31,333 bases of DNA, from positions 1-31,333 of the IMG/VR virus record IMGVR_UViG_3300017598_000267; one strand, given 5' to 3'. The first letter of the stretch is position 1. Each line of letters begins with the position of its first letter. This stretch comes from a virus. Below the pieces are notes generated by a model. It made no database searches and was not told where the DNA came from. It saw only the letters and a program-made list of their open reading frames with translations. The position numbers were made by a program, and so were the translations under genes. Positions 1 through 8,256 of this stretch are shown here, one piece after another.

Positions 1-1581
1 TCCAGTTCCTGCACCACCATCAATAATTACATGACCATCTTCAAAAGTAAGTGAGTCAGTAAGTGTAGCCACTCTCCCTGCTCCAACAGTATCGTCTGCA
101 GAGTATAAAGTATTTCCTGATGATGGAGTTACCCATGATAAAACACCTCCACCATTTGTTTCAAGAACTTGATTAGGTGCTCCATCAACATTTGGATAGG
201 TTAACCCTTCAATTAAAACTCTACCTGTACCTGCTGAAATATTAATATTACCTGTACCAGAAGTAATATCTATTTCACCACTACCTGCTCCACCAGAAGT
301 TAATAATCTAATATCACCTGTACCTGTTTGTGTAAATTGTAAACTACCTGTTCCGCTATTAATAAAGTTTGTTCCTGCTGTAGAAGTTCCAATAATTGAA
401 TCTGCAATAGCAAGGAAAGAAGACATTCCAGTAAACCTTAATTCATTTCCTGCACCAGTAATAGTGGTAGTAGCACTTAATGTTGCAGAAGTCGCATTCC
501 AAGTACCTCCATTATTAGCTACATCGAACATTCCATTACCCGTTAACTGACTTGTTAAAGCAACTGTACCCGTAGCATCAGGCAACGTCCAAGTTCTGTC
601 ATCATCTAAAACAGCAGATGTTAGTGTTCCGTTATATCCTGAATCTCCTATTATTTGCAATGAAGGAACTTCTGTAGTTAAGTCTATTATAAACTGATTT
701 GAGTAATTAGCATTTTCTCCATTCAGGATGAAATGTTGCTCACCCCCTGACTGAATAGACATGTCTATATTTTCAATACCATCATCATTTGTTGCAGTCC
801 ATGTATGACTAGCCCCTTGCCCTCCTGTAGGATGTACCCGATAGTTATAAATTTCAGCACCACCATGTTCAATAGTTAAACCACTATTTAGAGCACCAAA
901 TGTGCTTATAGTAGTTTGAAACGTAGTATCAATATCTGTAGATACTACGGGTGCGCCAGAATCAGAATCATAATTACCTCTTATGTATAATATAGGGCTA
1001 TTATTGACTGCTCCTGCGGTTGCAGGTGCGCTTGGATCTAATATTATATCGTTACCTAATGTGTTGTTTCCTACTGTAGTTACAGCATTTAAATCTTGAG
1101 CAACAGCTCCACCTAAACCAACCCATGCAGAACCATTATAATACTCAAGTTCATTTGAAGTAGAATTACCTTTTAACATCCCTTCTACGGGAGTAGTAAC
1201 TGTAGCTGTAGGAGATGCAACTAAAGGCATTATAACAGCACCCTGGGTAGTTGTTCTTAATTCAATATCATAACCTGCTCCTGCAGCTTGTATAAGGAAT
1301 AAACCATCTGCAGCAACTAACTCCATATGAGTTCCTGCAGTCATAAGCATAGAGTCATTAGACTCTAATTCATATTCCTCTACATTTAAAAGACTAAAAT
1401 TATGTCCATCTCCATCATGAAATCTTTCACCCGTGAATGTTAAATCTGCATTGGCGAAATTATCAGGTGTCAGTGCAGTTAGATCTGCTATAGTGGCAAA
1501 TACATTAGAAGAAGATGGTGAAGCACCTCCTACTGCTGCATCATAAATATCTTGAGGTAGTAACTGTTCTATATTAACCAT
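1..1581 (-). CDS. Tail-fibre-like protein, C-terminus cut by window edge
   Basis: An open frame of 527 codons runs from an ATG at 1581 to base 1 with no stop, so the C-terminus is missing. The protein is low in charged residues and rich in Gly, Thr, Ser and Asn. It has fibre-type phrases such as NRTWTLPDATGTVALTSQL and LEYYNGSAWVGLG, plus a Gly-rich repetitive stretch (TGTGDI, GSGEIDITSGTGNINISAGTG) that suggests beta-helical or triple-beta-spiral structure. Such sequences are usual in tail fibres and appendages of Bacteroidota phages. It starts 4 bases after the stop of the preceding fibre-type gene, so the two are probably co-translated and may form one appendage. Host recognition is inferred from family type. 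No receptor-binding or chaperone domain is visible because the end is absent. Confidence 0.75.
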   Translation of the reverse strand, partial: MVNIEQLLPQDIYDAAVGGASPSSSNVFATIADLTALTPDNFANADLTFTGERFHDGDGHNFSLLNVEEYELESNDSMLMTAGTHMELVAADGLFLIQAAGAGYDIELRTTTQGAVIMPLVASPTATVTTPVEGMLKGNSTSNELEYYNGSAWVGLGGAVAQDLNAVTTVGNNTLGNDIILDPSAPATAGAVNNSPILYIRGNYDSDSGAPVVSTDIDTTFQTTISTFGALNSGLTIEHGGAEIYNYRVHPTGGQGASHTWTATNDDGIENIDMSIQSGGEQHFILNGENANYSNQFIIDLTTEVPSLQIIGDSGYNGTLTSAVLDDDRTWTLPDATGTVALTSQLTGNGMFDVANNGGTWNATSATLSATTTITGAGNELRFTGMSSFLAIADSIIGTSTAGTNFINSGTGSLQFTQTGTGDIRLLTSGGAGSGEIDITSGTGNINISAGTGRVLIEGLTYPNVDGAPNQVLETNGGGVLSWVTPSSGNTLYSADDTVGAGRVATLTDSLTFEDGHVIIDGGAGTG

Positions 1582-1585
1582 ATTC

Positions 1586-2704
1586 TTATGTTAAGTATGT
1601 TATGATAATTTGTTGTGCTCCTCCTGTAGGTACTGTAAAAGCCAAAGCTGCTACAGTGTCATTGTTGTCATCTCCTCCCCATGAAAATCTTGCTCCATTT
1701 GGAACGGCACCCCCACCTATTGTAGCTCCTGTACCTCTAACCCACATAGACATTCCTTTAACTCCTGCCGTAGTACTACCATCAGCGACTGCTACAACAA
1801 GTGAAGGTGTTCTACTTACACCTGTTAATAAAGTCTCAATACCTTCTGTTGCAGTTACTATATCTGCAGTATCTAATTTAATTGTATCAAGTACTGCATC
1901 TATTGTTGTAAGTAATGCTGCAATTGCAGTAGTATCTGTTAAGATATCATCTAGCACTGCATCCATTATTGTAAGCAAACCATTTGTAACTAGTAAAGTA
2001 GTTTCTGTTGCAAAATCAGTTAAAGCAAATGCTGCGGTAAATGCTGCTAGAGTAGTCTCAGTTGCAAAATCTTCTAGATTAAATGCTGTAAGTAAAGATG
2101 CTAAATCTGCTGCTGCCCCCGTAAGAGTAGTCTCAGTTGCAAAGTCTGTTGCTAATAAAGAAGCTAAAGTTGTTTGAGTGGCGAAGTCAGTACCAGAAAA
2201 AGCAGCTAATAAGGCTGCTAAAGTTGTTTGAGTGGCTACGTCTGTTGTTTGTGTTACTATTGTCTGTAATTCTGCAATAGCTAATGCTTGATTTGCTGCT
2301 GTAGCAAAATCAACTGCATTCAGAGTCTGAAGCTCTGCTAATATGTTTGTTAATAATCCATCAGGATTTAAAAAAGTTATAGGTGCTACGGGTACTGCAA
2401 CATTACCTGCTGCATCTATATAGTCCCAAGAAAAAGCACCTGTTTCTTCATTAAGAGTGCCTCTTAATTGAAATACATCGTCATTAGCATCAATAACAGA
2501 CTTCATTTCAAAGTCTAATTTATTTTCAGCCAATAGACTTAATAATGTGTTTGAAACTACACCGAGAGTAACCTCAGTAGCTAATCCTGTCCCTGAAGGG
2601 GCTGAAAGTGTTAATTGTTTTACAGAATCTAAAATACATTTTTGTATATCTAATTCCATTGATCGCATTCTCATTAGGTCTGCGTTACTTCTATCTCTAG
2701 GCAT
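1586..2704 (-). CDS. Repeat-containing fibre/coiled-coil virion protein
   Basis: 372 residues. Residues about 155-237 carry five copies of an octapeptide close to DFATETTL (starts near 155, 173, 187, 212 and 230). The spacings of 18, 14, 25 and 18 residues fit sums of 7 and 11, as in coiled coils built from heptads and hendecads. Flanking Leu/Ala-rich helices (LASLLTAF, ILAELQTL, AIAALLTTIDAVLDTI) support a long helical rod. The last 70 residues are Gly-rich and probably a beta domain. The N-terminus has a short basic segment followed by a helix, which could dock to the virion. It lies just downstream of a strong terminator and 4 bases before the next fibre gene. I infer a trimeric tail appendage. 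The exact role is unknown. Confidence 0.7.
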   Translation of the reverse strand: MPRDRSNADLMRMRSMELDIQKCILDSVKQLTLSAPSGTGLATEVTLGVVSNTLLSLLAENKLDFEMKSVIDANDDVFQLRGTLNEETGAFSWDYIDAAGNVAVPVAPITFLNPDGLLTNILAELQTLNAVDFATAANQALAIAELQTIVTQTTDVATQTTLAALLAAFSGTDFATQTTLASLLATDFATETTLTGAAADLASLLTAFNLEDFATETTLAAFTAAFALTDFATETTLLVTNGLLTIMDAVLDDILTDTTAIAALLTTIDAVLDTIKLDTADIVTATEGIETLLTGVSRTPSLVVAVADGSTTAGVKGMSMWVRGTGATIGGGAVPNGARFSWGGDDNNDTVAALAFTVPTGGAQQIIITYLT

Positions 2705-2726
2705 GGTAGTTGTTTTAAAAATTAAG

Positions 2727-2760
2727 AAAAAAAAGAGGGGGTTTTTATACCCCCTTTCTT
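2727..2760 (-). terminator. Rho-independent terminator after the 666-aa virion gene
   Basis: On the minus strand five G (2754-2750), an 8-base AT loop and five C (2741-2737) are followed after TC by eight T (2734-2727). A-rich bases before the G run extend the pairing. It sits 12 bases after the stop of the upstream gene. Only about 20 bases separate the T run from the next ATG, so the fibre genes probably depend on read-through. Confidence 0.85.
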
Positions 2761-2771
2761 AGCTATTCTTG

Positions 2772-4772
2772 TTAGGCTCCGAAAGCTGATACAGAACCAA
2801 CTCCTGATGCCGAAGCAATTGAGTTAAGTAGTGCTTCTACAGCATCGTGTCTTCCAACTTCCACAAATATGTGATAAGTAATATCCTCATTGATTCGCCC
2901 TGCGAACGATTGAGAATGGTTGAAGTGGCTCACGGTGATTGCGTAATCAACGTATTGCTTCAATTGATCTTGAACTGAAGATTCCATACCTCTTATAGAA
3001 CGCTTAAGATTGTCACCAACCATTTCGTCTCTGAAGTAAATTCTATCAGCATCTTCAAAATCTTGCAAGTTACCTCCTAAGTGAGTTCTTGGCTCAAACT
3101 TAGCAACTCTAGTTACTGAGAATAACTCTTGTGCAGTTTTCCCAATACCTTCTCTAATATCGTCAGGATATCCACCTGATACACGAATTCTTAAAGAATC
3201 TTCTCTAAAGTTAACTCTATCTCTGAAACATTCACCTGATTTTAAAACAAATGGTTTAGATTTAAATCTAATTCCACATTTACAGTTTCCACTTGCTTCC
3301 GTGTCAACGTTTGTTGGATCAGCAACCCATTGAACTGTATCGTACTCTTCAGGTGCATCAGTAATAAATGTATCTAAATACATAGGATCACATTCATCAC
3401 AAACCATGTTTGAAACTACTGTTGCTTTATAACGAGTAGAACATCCACCTGTTGTTCCTTCTAACGCTATTACTATGTCAGGGAATGCAGTTTGTAATTC
3501 TACTAATCTGTCTTCTCCACACTCATTATCAGGTAAGTCAATTAAGTAACATTTTTCAACTACGTTACATTGTCCACATGTTGCCCATGCAATAGGGTCT
3601 TTAGCAGCTACTTGACATAATGCAGATACTTCTCCTAAGAAATCAAATGTTGCAGTTGTCATTGGTGCAGCTAATGCTACAAATCCTGCTATATCAGCGT
3701 CAGATAATTCAATATCGAAGATTGCTGTATAAGCTCCTACTCCCATTGATTGTCCTGATGCCTTAATTACAGAAACAACTACTGAACCTGTGTCTGCTCC
3801 TACTAATGCAGCAACTGTTGCTGTTACATCTACTCCATCATCTTCAATTGAAAGTGAGTAAGCAAAGCCTCCTGGTACTTCTACGTCAGGTGCTGTACAA
3901 TCCTCACATCCTTTAATGTAAGATGCACAAGTTGCAACGTAATCTGCAGGTGCTCCTGCTGATACAGGTATGATCATTTCATACTTAGACATTGCCCCTA
4001 CTCGGTCAATTCGTTTAAGTGGTACATCATACTGTGCTTGTAACAAAGCTAATGCTTCTCCATCTCCTGTGTCACATTGCTCTAAGCAATAGAAATCATA
4101 AGGTATTAAAGTTTCAGTAGCATCTACGTCACAAGAAAATACAGGTGTAATATCAATCATGTCTCCTAAAGGTGTTCCTCCAGTTAACTGTTGTGTCTTA
4201 AGTGTCTCAATTACGTTAAGTGTCCACTCTTTACAATCAACTGTGTCACATGACTCACAATCAACACATTCGTTAAACACCTCACAACGAGGAATCTCGA
4301 AGTTTACTGATACAATTTCTTTATCATAACCCCCTCCTAAGTAAGAAACAGCGTCACCGTAAATCTCTACAGTTACTCGCTTGTATGTCTCACCCATTTC
4401 AAGGTCAAATGATGTCGCATCATCAATTCCGTTATACCCTAGTATAACCTCGTCTAATCTTTGTTCTGTTCTTAGTGGAGCAGATACTTTAATATCTACT
4501 ACTTCTTTCAAAGAGAAAGGCATAGAAACCATAGGTTTGTTTGAGTAACTTCTATTTGGAGTTCTCTCATCAATTCCTAATCTTAGTTCTAAGAACTTTC
4601 TGTCTTTAGCAATTCCTGCTAAAGTACTTAATACTTTTGCCCCTGCTGAAGAAGTTTGACTTCCATCAACTAAAGCTAGTTGTCCTTTAACTAGGTCTAA
4701 TGACCCTCCACTTGTCTTTACCGAACCTCCGATAACGAAGAATGAACGGTCAAAAGGTTTATGTAATCCCAT
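2772..4772 (-). CDS. Cysteine-rich major virion (tail-region) protein
   Basis: 666 residues, family not recognised. The N-terminal 160 residues and the C-terminal 140 residues contain no cysteine. Between them I count 22, many in close pairs or clusters (CVDCESC, CATCASYIKGC, CGQC, CDEC, CKCG), which suggests an inserted domain or domains stabilised by metal or disulfides. The central part also has an Ig-like, Val/Ala/Thr-rich stretch (GVDVTATVAALVGADTGSVVVSVIKASG). The gene follows the head-neck gene and precedes the fibres, where the main tail protein (tube or sheath) usually lies. That placement, not homology, is the basis for the call. A strong terminator right after it also fits a highly expressed structural gene. 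It could instead be a neck whisker or decoration protein. Confidence 0.6.
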   Translation of the reverse strand: MGLHKPFDRSFFVIGGSVKTSGGSLDLVKGQLALVDGSQTSSAGAKVLSTLAGIAKDRKFLELRLGIDERTPNRSYSNKPMVSMPFSLKEVVDIKVSAPLRTEQRLDEVILGYNGIDDATSFDLEMGETYKRVTVEIYGDAVSYLGGGYDKEIVSVNFEIPRCEVFNECVDCESCDTVDCKEWTLNVIETLKTQQLTGGTPLGDMIDITPVFSCDVDATETLIPYDFYCLEQCDTGDGEALALLQAQYDVPLKRIDRVGAMSKYEMIIPVSAGAPADYVATCASYIKGCEDCTAPDVEVPGGFAYSLSIEDDGVDVTATVAALVGADTGSVVVSVIKASGQSMGVGAYTAIFDIELSDADIAGFVALAAPMTTATFDFLGEVSALCQVAAKDPIAWATCGQCNVVEKCYLIDLPDNECGEDRLVELQTAFPDIVIALEGTTGGCSTRYKATVVSNMVCDECDPMYLDTFITDAPEEYDTVQWVADPTNVDTEASGNCKCGIRFKSKPFVLKSGECFRDRVNFREDSLRIRVSGGYPDDIREGIGKTAQELFSVTRVAKFEPRTHLGGNLQDFEDADRIYFRDEMVGDNLKRSIRGMESSVQDQLKQYVDYAITVSHFNHSQSFAGRINEDITYHIFVEVGRHDAVEALLNSIASASGVGSVSAFGA

Positions 4773-4798
4773 TTTTGTTTAATTTTAAATTTTAATTT

Positions 4799-5467
4799 TT
4801 AGATTTTAGAAAAAAGCCTATCTTTGTCGGCTTGGTATTTATTATATTCTTCATTGACTGCTGAAAAATCTTTTGACATCGCTGTTATTATTCTATTAAC
4901 TGTTCTGTCGGAAAATTCAGGATCAATATTAGTGCTTTGGTTATTATCTAAATTTATATAACCATCTATATCCACTTGAACAGGATATCTATAATATGAT
5001 AATTTAGCTATGGTAATATCAAATTTTGAAAAGTAAATTGATACTGTGTTAGAACTTAGTGTGTAAAACGTCTCACGATATTCAAAAGAAGGTTCATTAA
5101 AACAATCTGCTAAGTACTCATCAACGTTGTCATTTTTAACCTCAAAGGAAAAAATCTTTTTATCTTTACAACTTGCTTTGCTCCCAAAAACTTGTAATGA
5201 AGAATGATCAAAGTAGTTATCAGGAAGAGGAAAATCTTTATGATTCTCATTTTCTATTCCATTAGCTAGTGGTTTGTCTAATACTAAAAGGTTTTGAATA
5301 TCTCTTAGTTCATCTTCGTTTCTCTTTTCAAGAACCCACTCTACAAACTTACCTTGTATCTTATTGAACATTAGAACAAACCTACTTTTGTCAACATCTA
5401 TGTTGTCCTCAGTGCTGTTTCTATTAACCTCTTGTAAGAAGGTTATGTATGCTTGCTCTATAGTCAT
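4799..5467 (-). CDS. Putative head-tail connector (neck) protein
   Basis: 222 residues. The N-terminal helices (about 1-55, with EQAYITFLQEVNR and FNKIQGKFVEWVLEKRNEDELRDI) lead to a beta-rich middle. A C-terminal helix (NRIITAMSKDFSAVNEEYNKYQADKDR) ends the protein. This layout resembles phage head-completion and adaptor proteins that bind below the portal. Position supports this: after capsid genes, before the large tail-region gene. The start codon shares one base with the stop of the 320-residue gene upstream, implying translational coupling. The similarity is judged by eye, so a different neck role remains possible. Confidence 0.5.
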   Translation of the reverse strand: MTIEQAYITFLQEVNRNSTEDNIDVDKSRFVLMFNKIQGKFVEWVLEKRNEDELRDIQNLLVLDKPLANGIENENHKDFPLPDNYFDHSSLQVFGSKASCKDKKIFSFEVKNDNVDEYLADCFNEPSFEYRETFYTLSSNTVSIYFSKFDITIAKLSYYRYPVQVDIDGYINLDNNQSTNIDPEFSDRTVNRIITAMSKDFSAVNEEYNKYQADKDRLFSKI

Positions 5468-6429
5468 TAAATACTAATTATCTCCTGCTTTGTCTCGCTA
5501 AGTTCACTATCTATTAATAAGTTCTCTGCTGCGTGTTTTAGGTCTGTCCCTAATTCTACATCTTTAAAGTAATACTTACCATTTGATTTCTTAGTAATAC
5601 CTTTTTCAGCTTTAAACAATACACTTAATTTCTTATGTAAATTAATCTTTTCTTCAAACTTATCACTTTCATCAGCCCGTGTATAAGTTTCATTAAATAG
5701 TCCTGGATTTTGAGGTTTTCGCTCTAACCACTCTTGGAATGAGAAGTTTAGTGTTTCTTCATCTATTGAGTCTGAAACTATAAGACCATTATAATGTAAT
5801 AAACTTAATAAGAATGTTCTATTCTTAGCTTCTAATCTAGCAAAGTTTTTAACAGCATTCATCTTATCACTTGCCTTTTGCTTCTTAAAGTCAGTAGCTT
5901 TCGCTGTGTCAACAATACAGTAATCTGAATTTTTGAACTTTGGGTCACCTTCTTTTCCTTTTGGAGTTAAGCTAAAGTTATTAATTGCAAGAAACAAATC
6001 AAGTAGGTCTTTTACCTTACCTGTGTTAAATACTCTACCATTGAAGAGATTTATTGAATAGGTTAACCAAAATTCATCATCTGTGTGATCTAAATCTTGA
6101 GTTTTCCCATTAGCCTTTTTATAAGGATTAACAATGTGTTTTCTAAGAGAAGAAACAATGCTTTTTATTTCATCAGTATCTTTATCATGGTAACATGGGG
6201 AAGATTCATGTAATCCTGTATCCCATACTCCACTTCCTGTTTGACTATCAATAATATGATATCTACAAGGTACGGAGTTTGCTACTCCTTCTGATGGTAA
6301 TTTTGATACTCCTTCTGCTGCAAAACCTGAAGGTGCGTTAAGATCCTCTTTACCTGTGATCTTATACAATGAGTTTGTTTTGATTTGAAATCCATTGAGT
6401 TCAAATACTAATTCTTTTTTTTCTGACAT
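5467..6429 (-). CDS. Head/neck-region protein of unknown function
   Basis: 320 residues with no family I recognise. It is Lys-rich and mixed alpha/beta. The first 70 residues (ELVFELNGFQIKTNSLYKI, CRYHIIDSQTGSGVWDTGL) look beta-rich. A central basic helical stretch (ATDFKKQKASDKMNAVKNFARLEAKNRTFLLSLLHYNGL) follows. There is no signal peptide or membrane segment. It is the first gene after the capsid terminator and has its own promoter candidate. It is coupled to the connector-like gene downstream, so a head-completion or minor capsid role is inferred from order only. Confidence 0.55.
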   Translation of the reverse strand: MSEKKELVFELNGFQIKTNSLYKITGKEDLNAPSGFAAEGVSKLPSEGVANSVPCRYHIIDSQTGSGVWDTGLHESSPCYHDKDTDEIKSIVSSLRKHIVNPYKKANGKTQDLDHTDDEFWLTYSINLFNGRVFNTGKVKDLLDLFLAINNFSLTPKGKEGDPKFKNSDYCIVDTAKATDFKKQKASDKMNAVKNFARLEAKNRTFLLSLLHYNGLIVSDSIDEETLNFSFQEWLERKPQNPGLFNETYTRADESDKFEEKINLHKKLSVLFKAEKGITKKSNGKYYFKDVELGTDLKHAAENLLIDSELSETKQEIISI

Positions 6430-6491
6430 GTTGGTTTGATTTTATGGTGTAAAATTACGTAAGTAATTTAATATAATGAAATATGTTAAAA

Positions 6492-6522
6492 CAAAATTAA
6501 TAGGGGATTGGTTTTTATCCAA
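6492..6522 (-). promoter_or_regulatory. Candidate Bacteroidota-type promoter for neck/tail genes
   Basis: On the minus strand TAATTTTG (6499-6492) matches the -7 form TAnnTTTG. TTGG (6522-6519) lies 19 bases upstream as a weak -33. The -33 would overlap the hairpin of the capsid terminator. Transcription would begin near 6486, leaving a leader of about 57 bases before the ATG at 6429. Confidence 0.35.
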
Positions 6523-6527
6523 CCCCC
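6497..6527 (-). terminator. Terminator after the major capsid gene
   Basis: The minus strand reads GGGGGTTGG (6527-6519), loop ATAAAAA, CCAATCCCC (6511-6503). This is a 9-bp stem with one G-U pair, starting 13 bases after the capsid stop. The downstream T run is interrupted (TATTAATTTT), so termination may be partial. The stem could also work in the opposite direction. Confidence 0.65.
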
Positions 6528-6539
6528 TTAGTTAATTTA

Positions 6540-8237
6540 TTATTGCTTAAGTTCAATAACGATATATCTCGTTGTATCTAATACTAAAGCTGCCGATTGA
6601 CTGTGTGCCCAAAATGTTCTTCCCATTTGTTTTAGAGATGATTGAACATCTGATACACTTGCACCATTCGCCATTCTTCCTTGCTCGTATCCGTATTCGA
6701 TATGAGAACCTTCAGGTTTGATATAGTAAACGTTAGCACGGTCATTTCCGTTCTCCATTACTTTACCACCTTTCACTTTGCTCTCAATTGAAGCATTTGA
6801 ATATTCAGGGTTAGTTGCATCCCAAATCACTAAAGAGTGAGATGTGTGTGCCATTCCGTCTCCGTAGAATCCTGAAGAGAATCTGTCTGCATATGGTTGG
6901 TAGTCTAAAGCAGGATCATGTTCTACTTCTACTAATCCAACACCAGGAATGTTTACCGTTCTGAAAACGATAGGCTTCATAGTTAATGCATCAAGGTCTC
7001 CTTGTAAAGGTGATTGAGGCAATGTTCTATCTGTACCTAATACAAATCCTAATCCTGACAATTGTTGTGAAACTTCCTCACGGAAAATCTCCATCATGTT
7101 CATGTAAGCAAACCATCCTGCTTTGAACTTAACTTTTCTCTTGTGTGGTGGAATGTCATTACGACCTCTAAACATATAAGCTACTGCTTCTTGAATATGT
7201 TGTTTAGTAATTCCTCCTGGACGACCATACTGAATCATCTTCCCTCTTCGAATCTGATGCCATACACCCTCATTCAGTCTCATTAGACCATTTGAAGTTT
7301 CAATAGTAGCAGCTTTTTGGAAGTACAATTGGTGTGCTTCAATTTGAGCTAACTCCATAAGAGCTAAATACTCAAGTGTTGCACCAACCTTGATTGATTT
7401 CTTGTCAATTTTACCATTAGGTAATTTGTTTGCCATAAAGAACATCTCTTTAGACTTACCACCTAATATATCTAATTGCTGTTTTGCTTTGTCCATTTGT
7501 GCATCAGCTACTGCTGAAAGCCCTGGAGCAGACATTCTACTTGCTTTTCTAGTATAGAATGTTTCAACACCTCTCATGTTACCAAGAATAAATTCATTAG
7601 TAATAGTTCCCATAGATGGGTTCATAAGGTTAATACTAGAATAGTCTGTACCAAACTCAGCTAAATTGTGACCGATTTTGATATACTCAATACCTGCTTT
7701 CAATTTATCTTTAGGATACCAAGCTCTCTTGTCATTAGAAACTAATCTTACATAGTGTCTGTAGTTTTCACCTTCTCTTTCAACATCGAAGTTTTCATCT
7801 ACAATAACTTGCTCTCCATACTGAGGATCATAAGTTAACACATCACCTTTAGTGAATTGTGTGTCCAATACAATCTCAAATACACCACCATCGATACCAG
7901 GTGCTTCATGCATGTTACTTGTATCTACTGCTGTTACACATCTAGAACTTCTTTTTACAGGAAGGTCATAAGTCAATGATTGTCCTTCATCCAATTCATA
8001 AACCTGAGAGTTTTTAAACAAGTCAGTCATGAACGGTAAACGTACATTGTGTGTTGCAGAGAAAAGGTTGATTAACCCTAAGTGCTTGCTAGTTGTGTTT
8101 TCTCCATCTTGTAACCATGCTCCTACTGTAGAAGAGTCTGCATATGAGATGTTTTTAATTTCTTTTGCACTAGTAAATCCTATGATTGAATCACCATTGA
8201 TGGACTCTCTAATGTCAAATCTGTCGTTGTTCGCCAT
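6540..8237 (-). CDS. Major capsid protein
   Basis: 565 residues. Called from position and composition: it directly follows an acidic scaffold-like gene, sits in the terminase-portal-scaffold-capsid order, and is followed by a terminator, as expected for the most abundant virion protein. The N-terminal 100 residues contain an arm-like segment and DEGQSLTYDLPVKR, then alternating beta strands and an alpha-rich middle (YLALMELAQIEAHQLYFQKAA, ITKQHIQEAVAYMFRG) compatible with an HK97-type fold with insertions. It is longer than a minimal HK97 capsid subunit. No Shine-Dalgarno is apparent. The region before the ATG is A/T-rich, as is normal in Bacteroidota. Identity with a particular capsid family was not verified. 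Confidence 0.75.
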   Translation of the reverse strand: MANNDRFDIRESINGDSIIGFTSAKEIKNISYADSSTVGAWLQDGENTTSKHLGLINLFSATHNVRLPFMTDLFKNSQVYELDEGQSLTYDLPVKRSSRCVTAVDTSNMHEAPGIDGGVFEIVLDTQFTKGDVLTYDPQYGEQVIVDENFDVEREGENYRHYVRLVSNDKRAWYPKDKLKAGIEYIKIGHNLAEFGTDYSSINLMNPSMGTITNEFILGNMRGVETFYTRKASRMSAPGLSAVADAQMDKAKQQLDILGGKSKEMFFMANKLPNGKIDKKSIKVGATLEYLALMELAQIEAHQLYFQKAATIETSNGLMRLNEGVWHQIRRGKMIQYGRPGGITKQHIQEAVAYMFRGRNDIPPHKRKVKFKAGWFAYMNMMEIFREEVSQQLSGLGFVLGTDRTLPQSPLQGDLDALTMKPIVFRTVNIPGVGLVEVEHDPALDYQPYADRFSSGFYGDGMAHTSHSLVIWDATNPEYSNASIESKVKGGKVMENGNDRANVYYIKPEGSHIEYGYEQGRMANGASVSDVQSSLKQMGRTFWAHSQSAALVLDTTRYIVIELKQ

Positions 8238-8256
8238 TTTAGTTTATTTTTTAAAT

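Noticed and set aside
1602-2177. 191-codon plus-strand frame
   Set aside because: Antisense shadow of the repeat-rich fibre gene. Its Ser/Val repeats simply mirror the fibre repeats, and no promoter or operon supports it.
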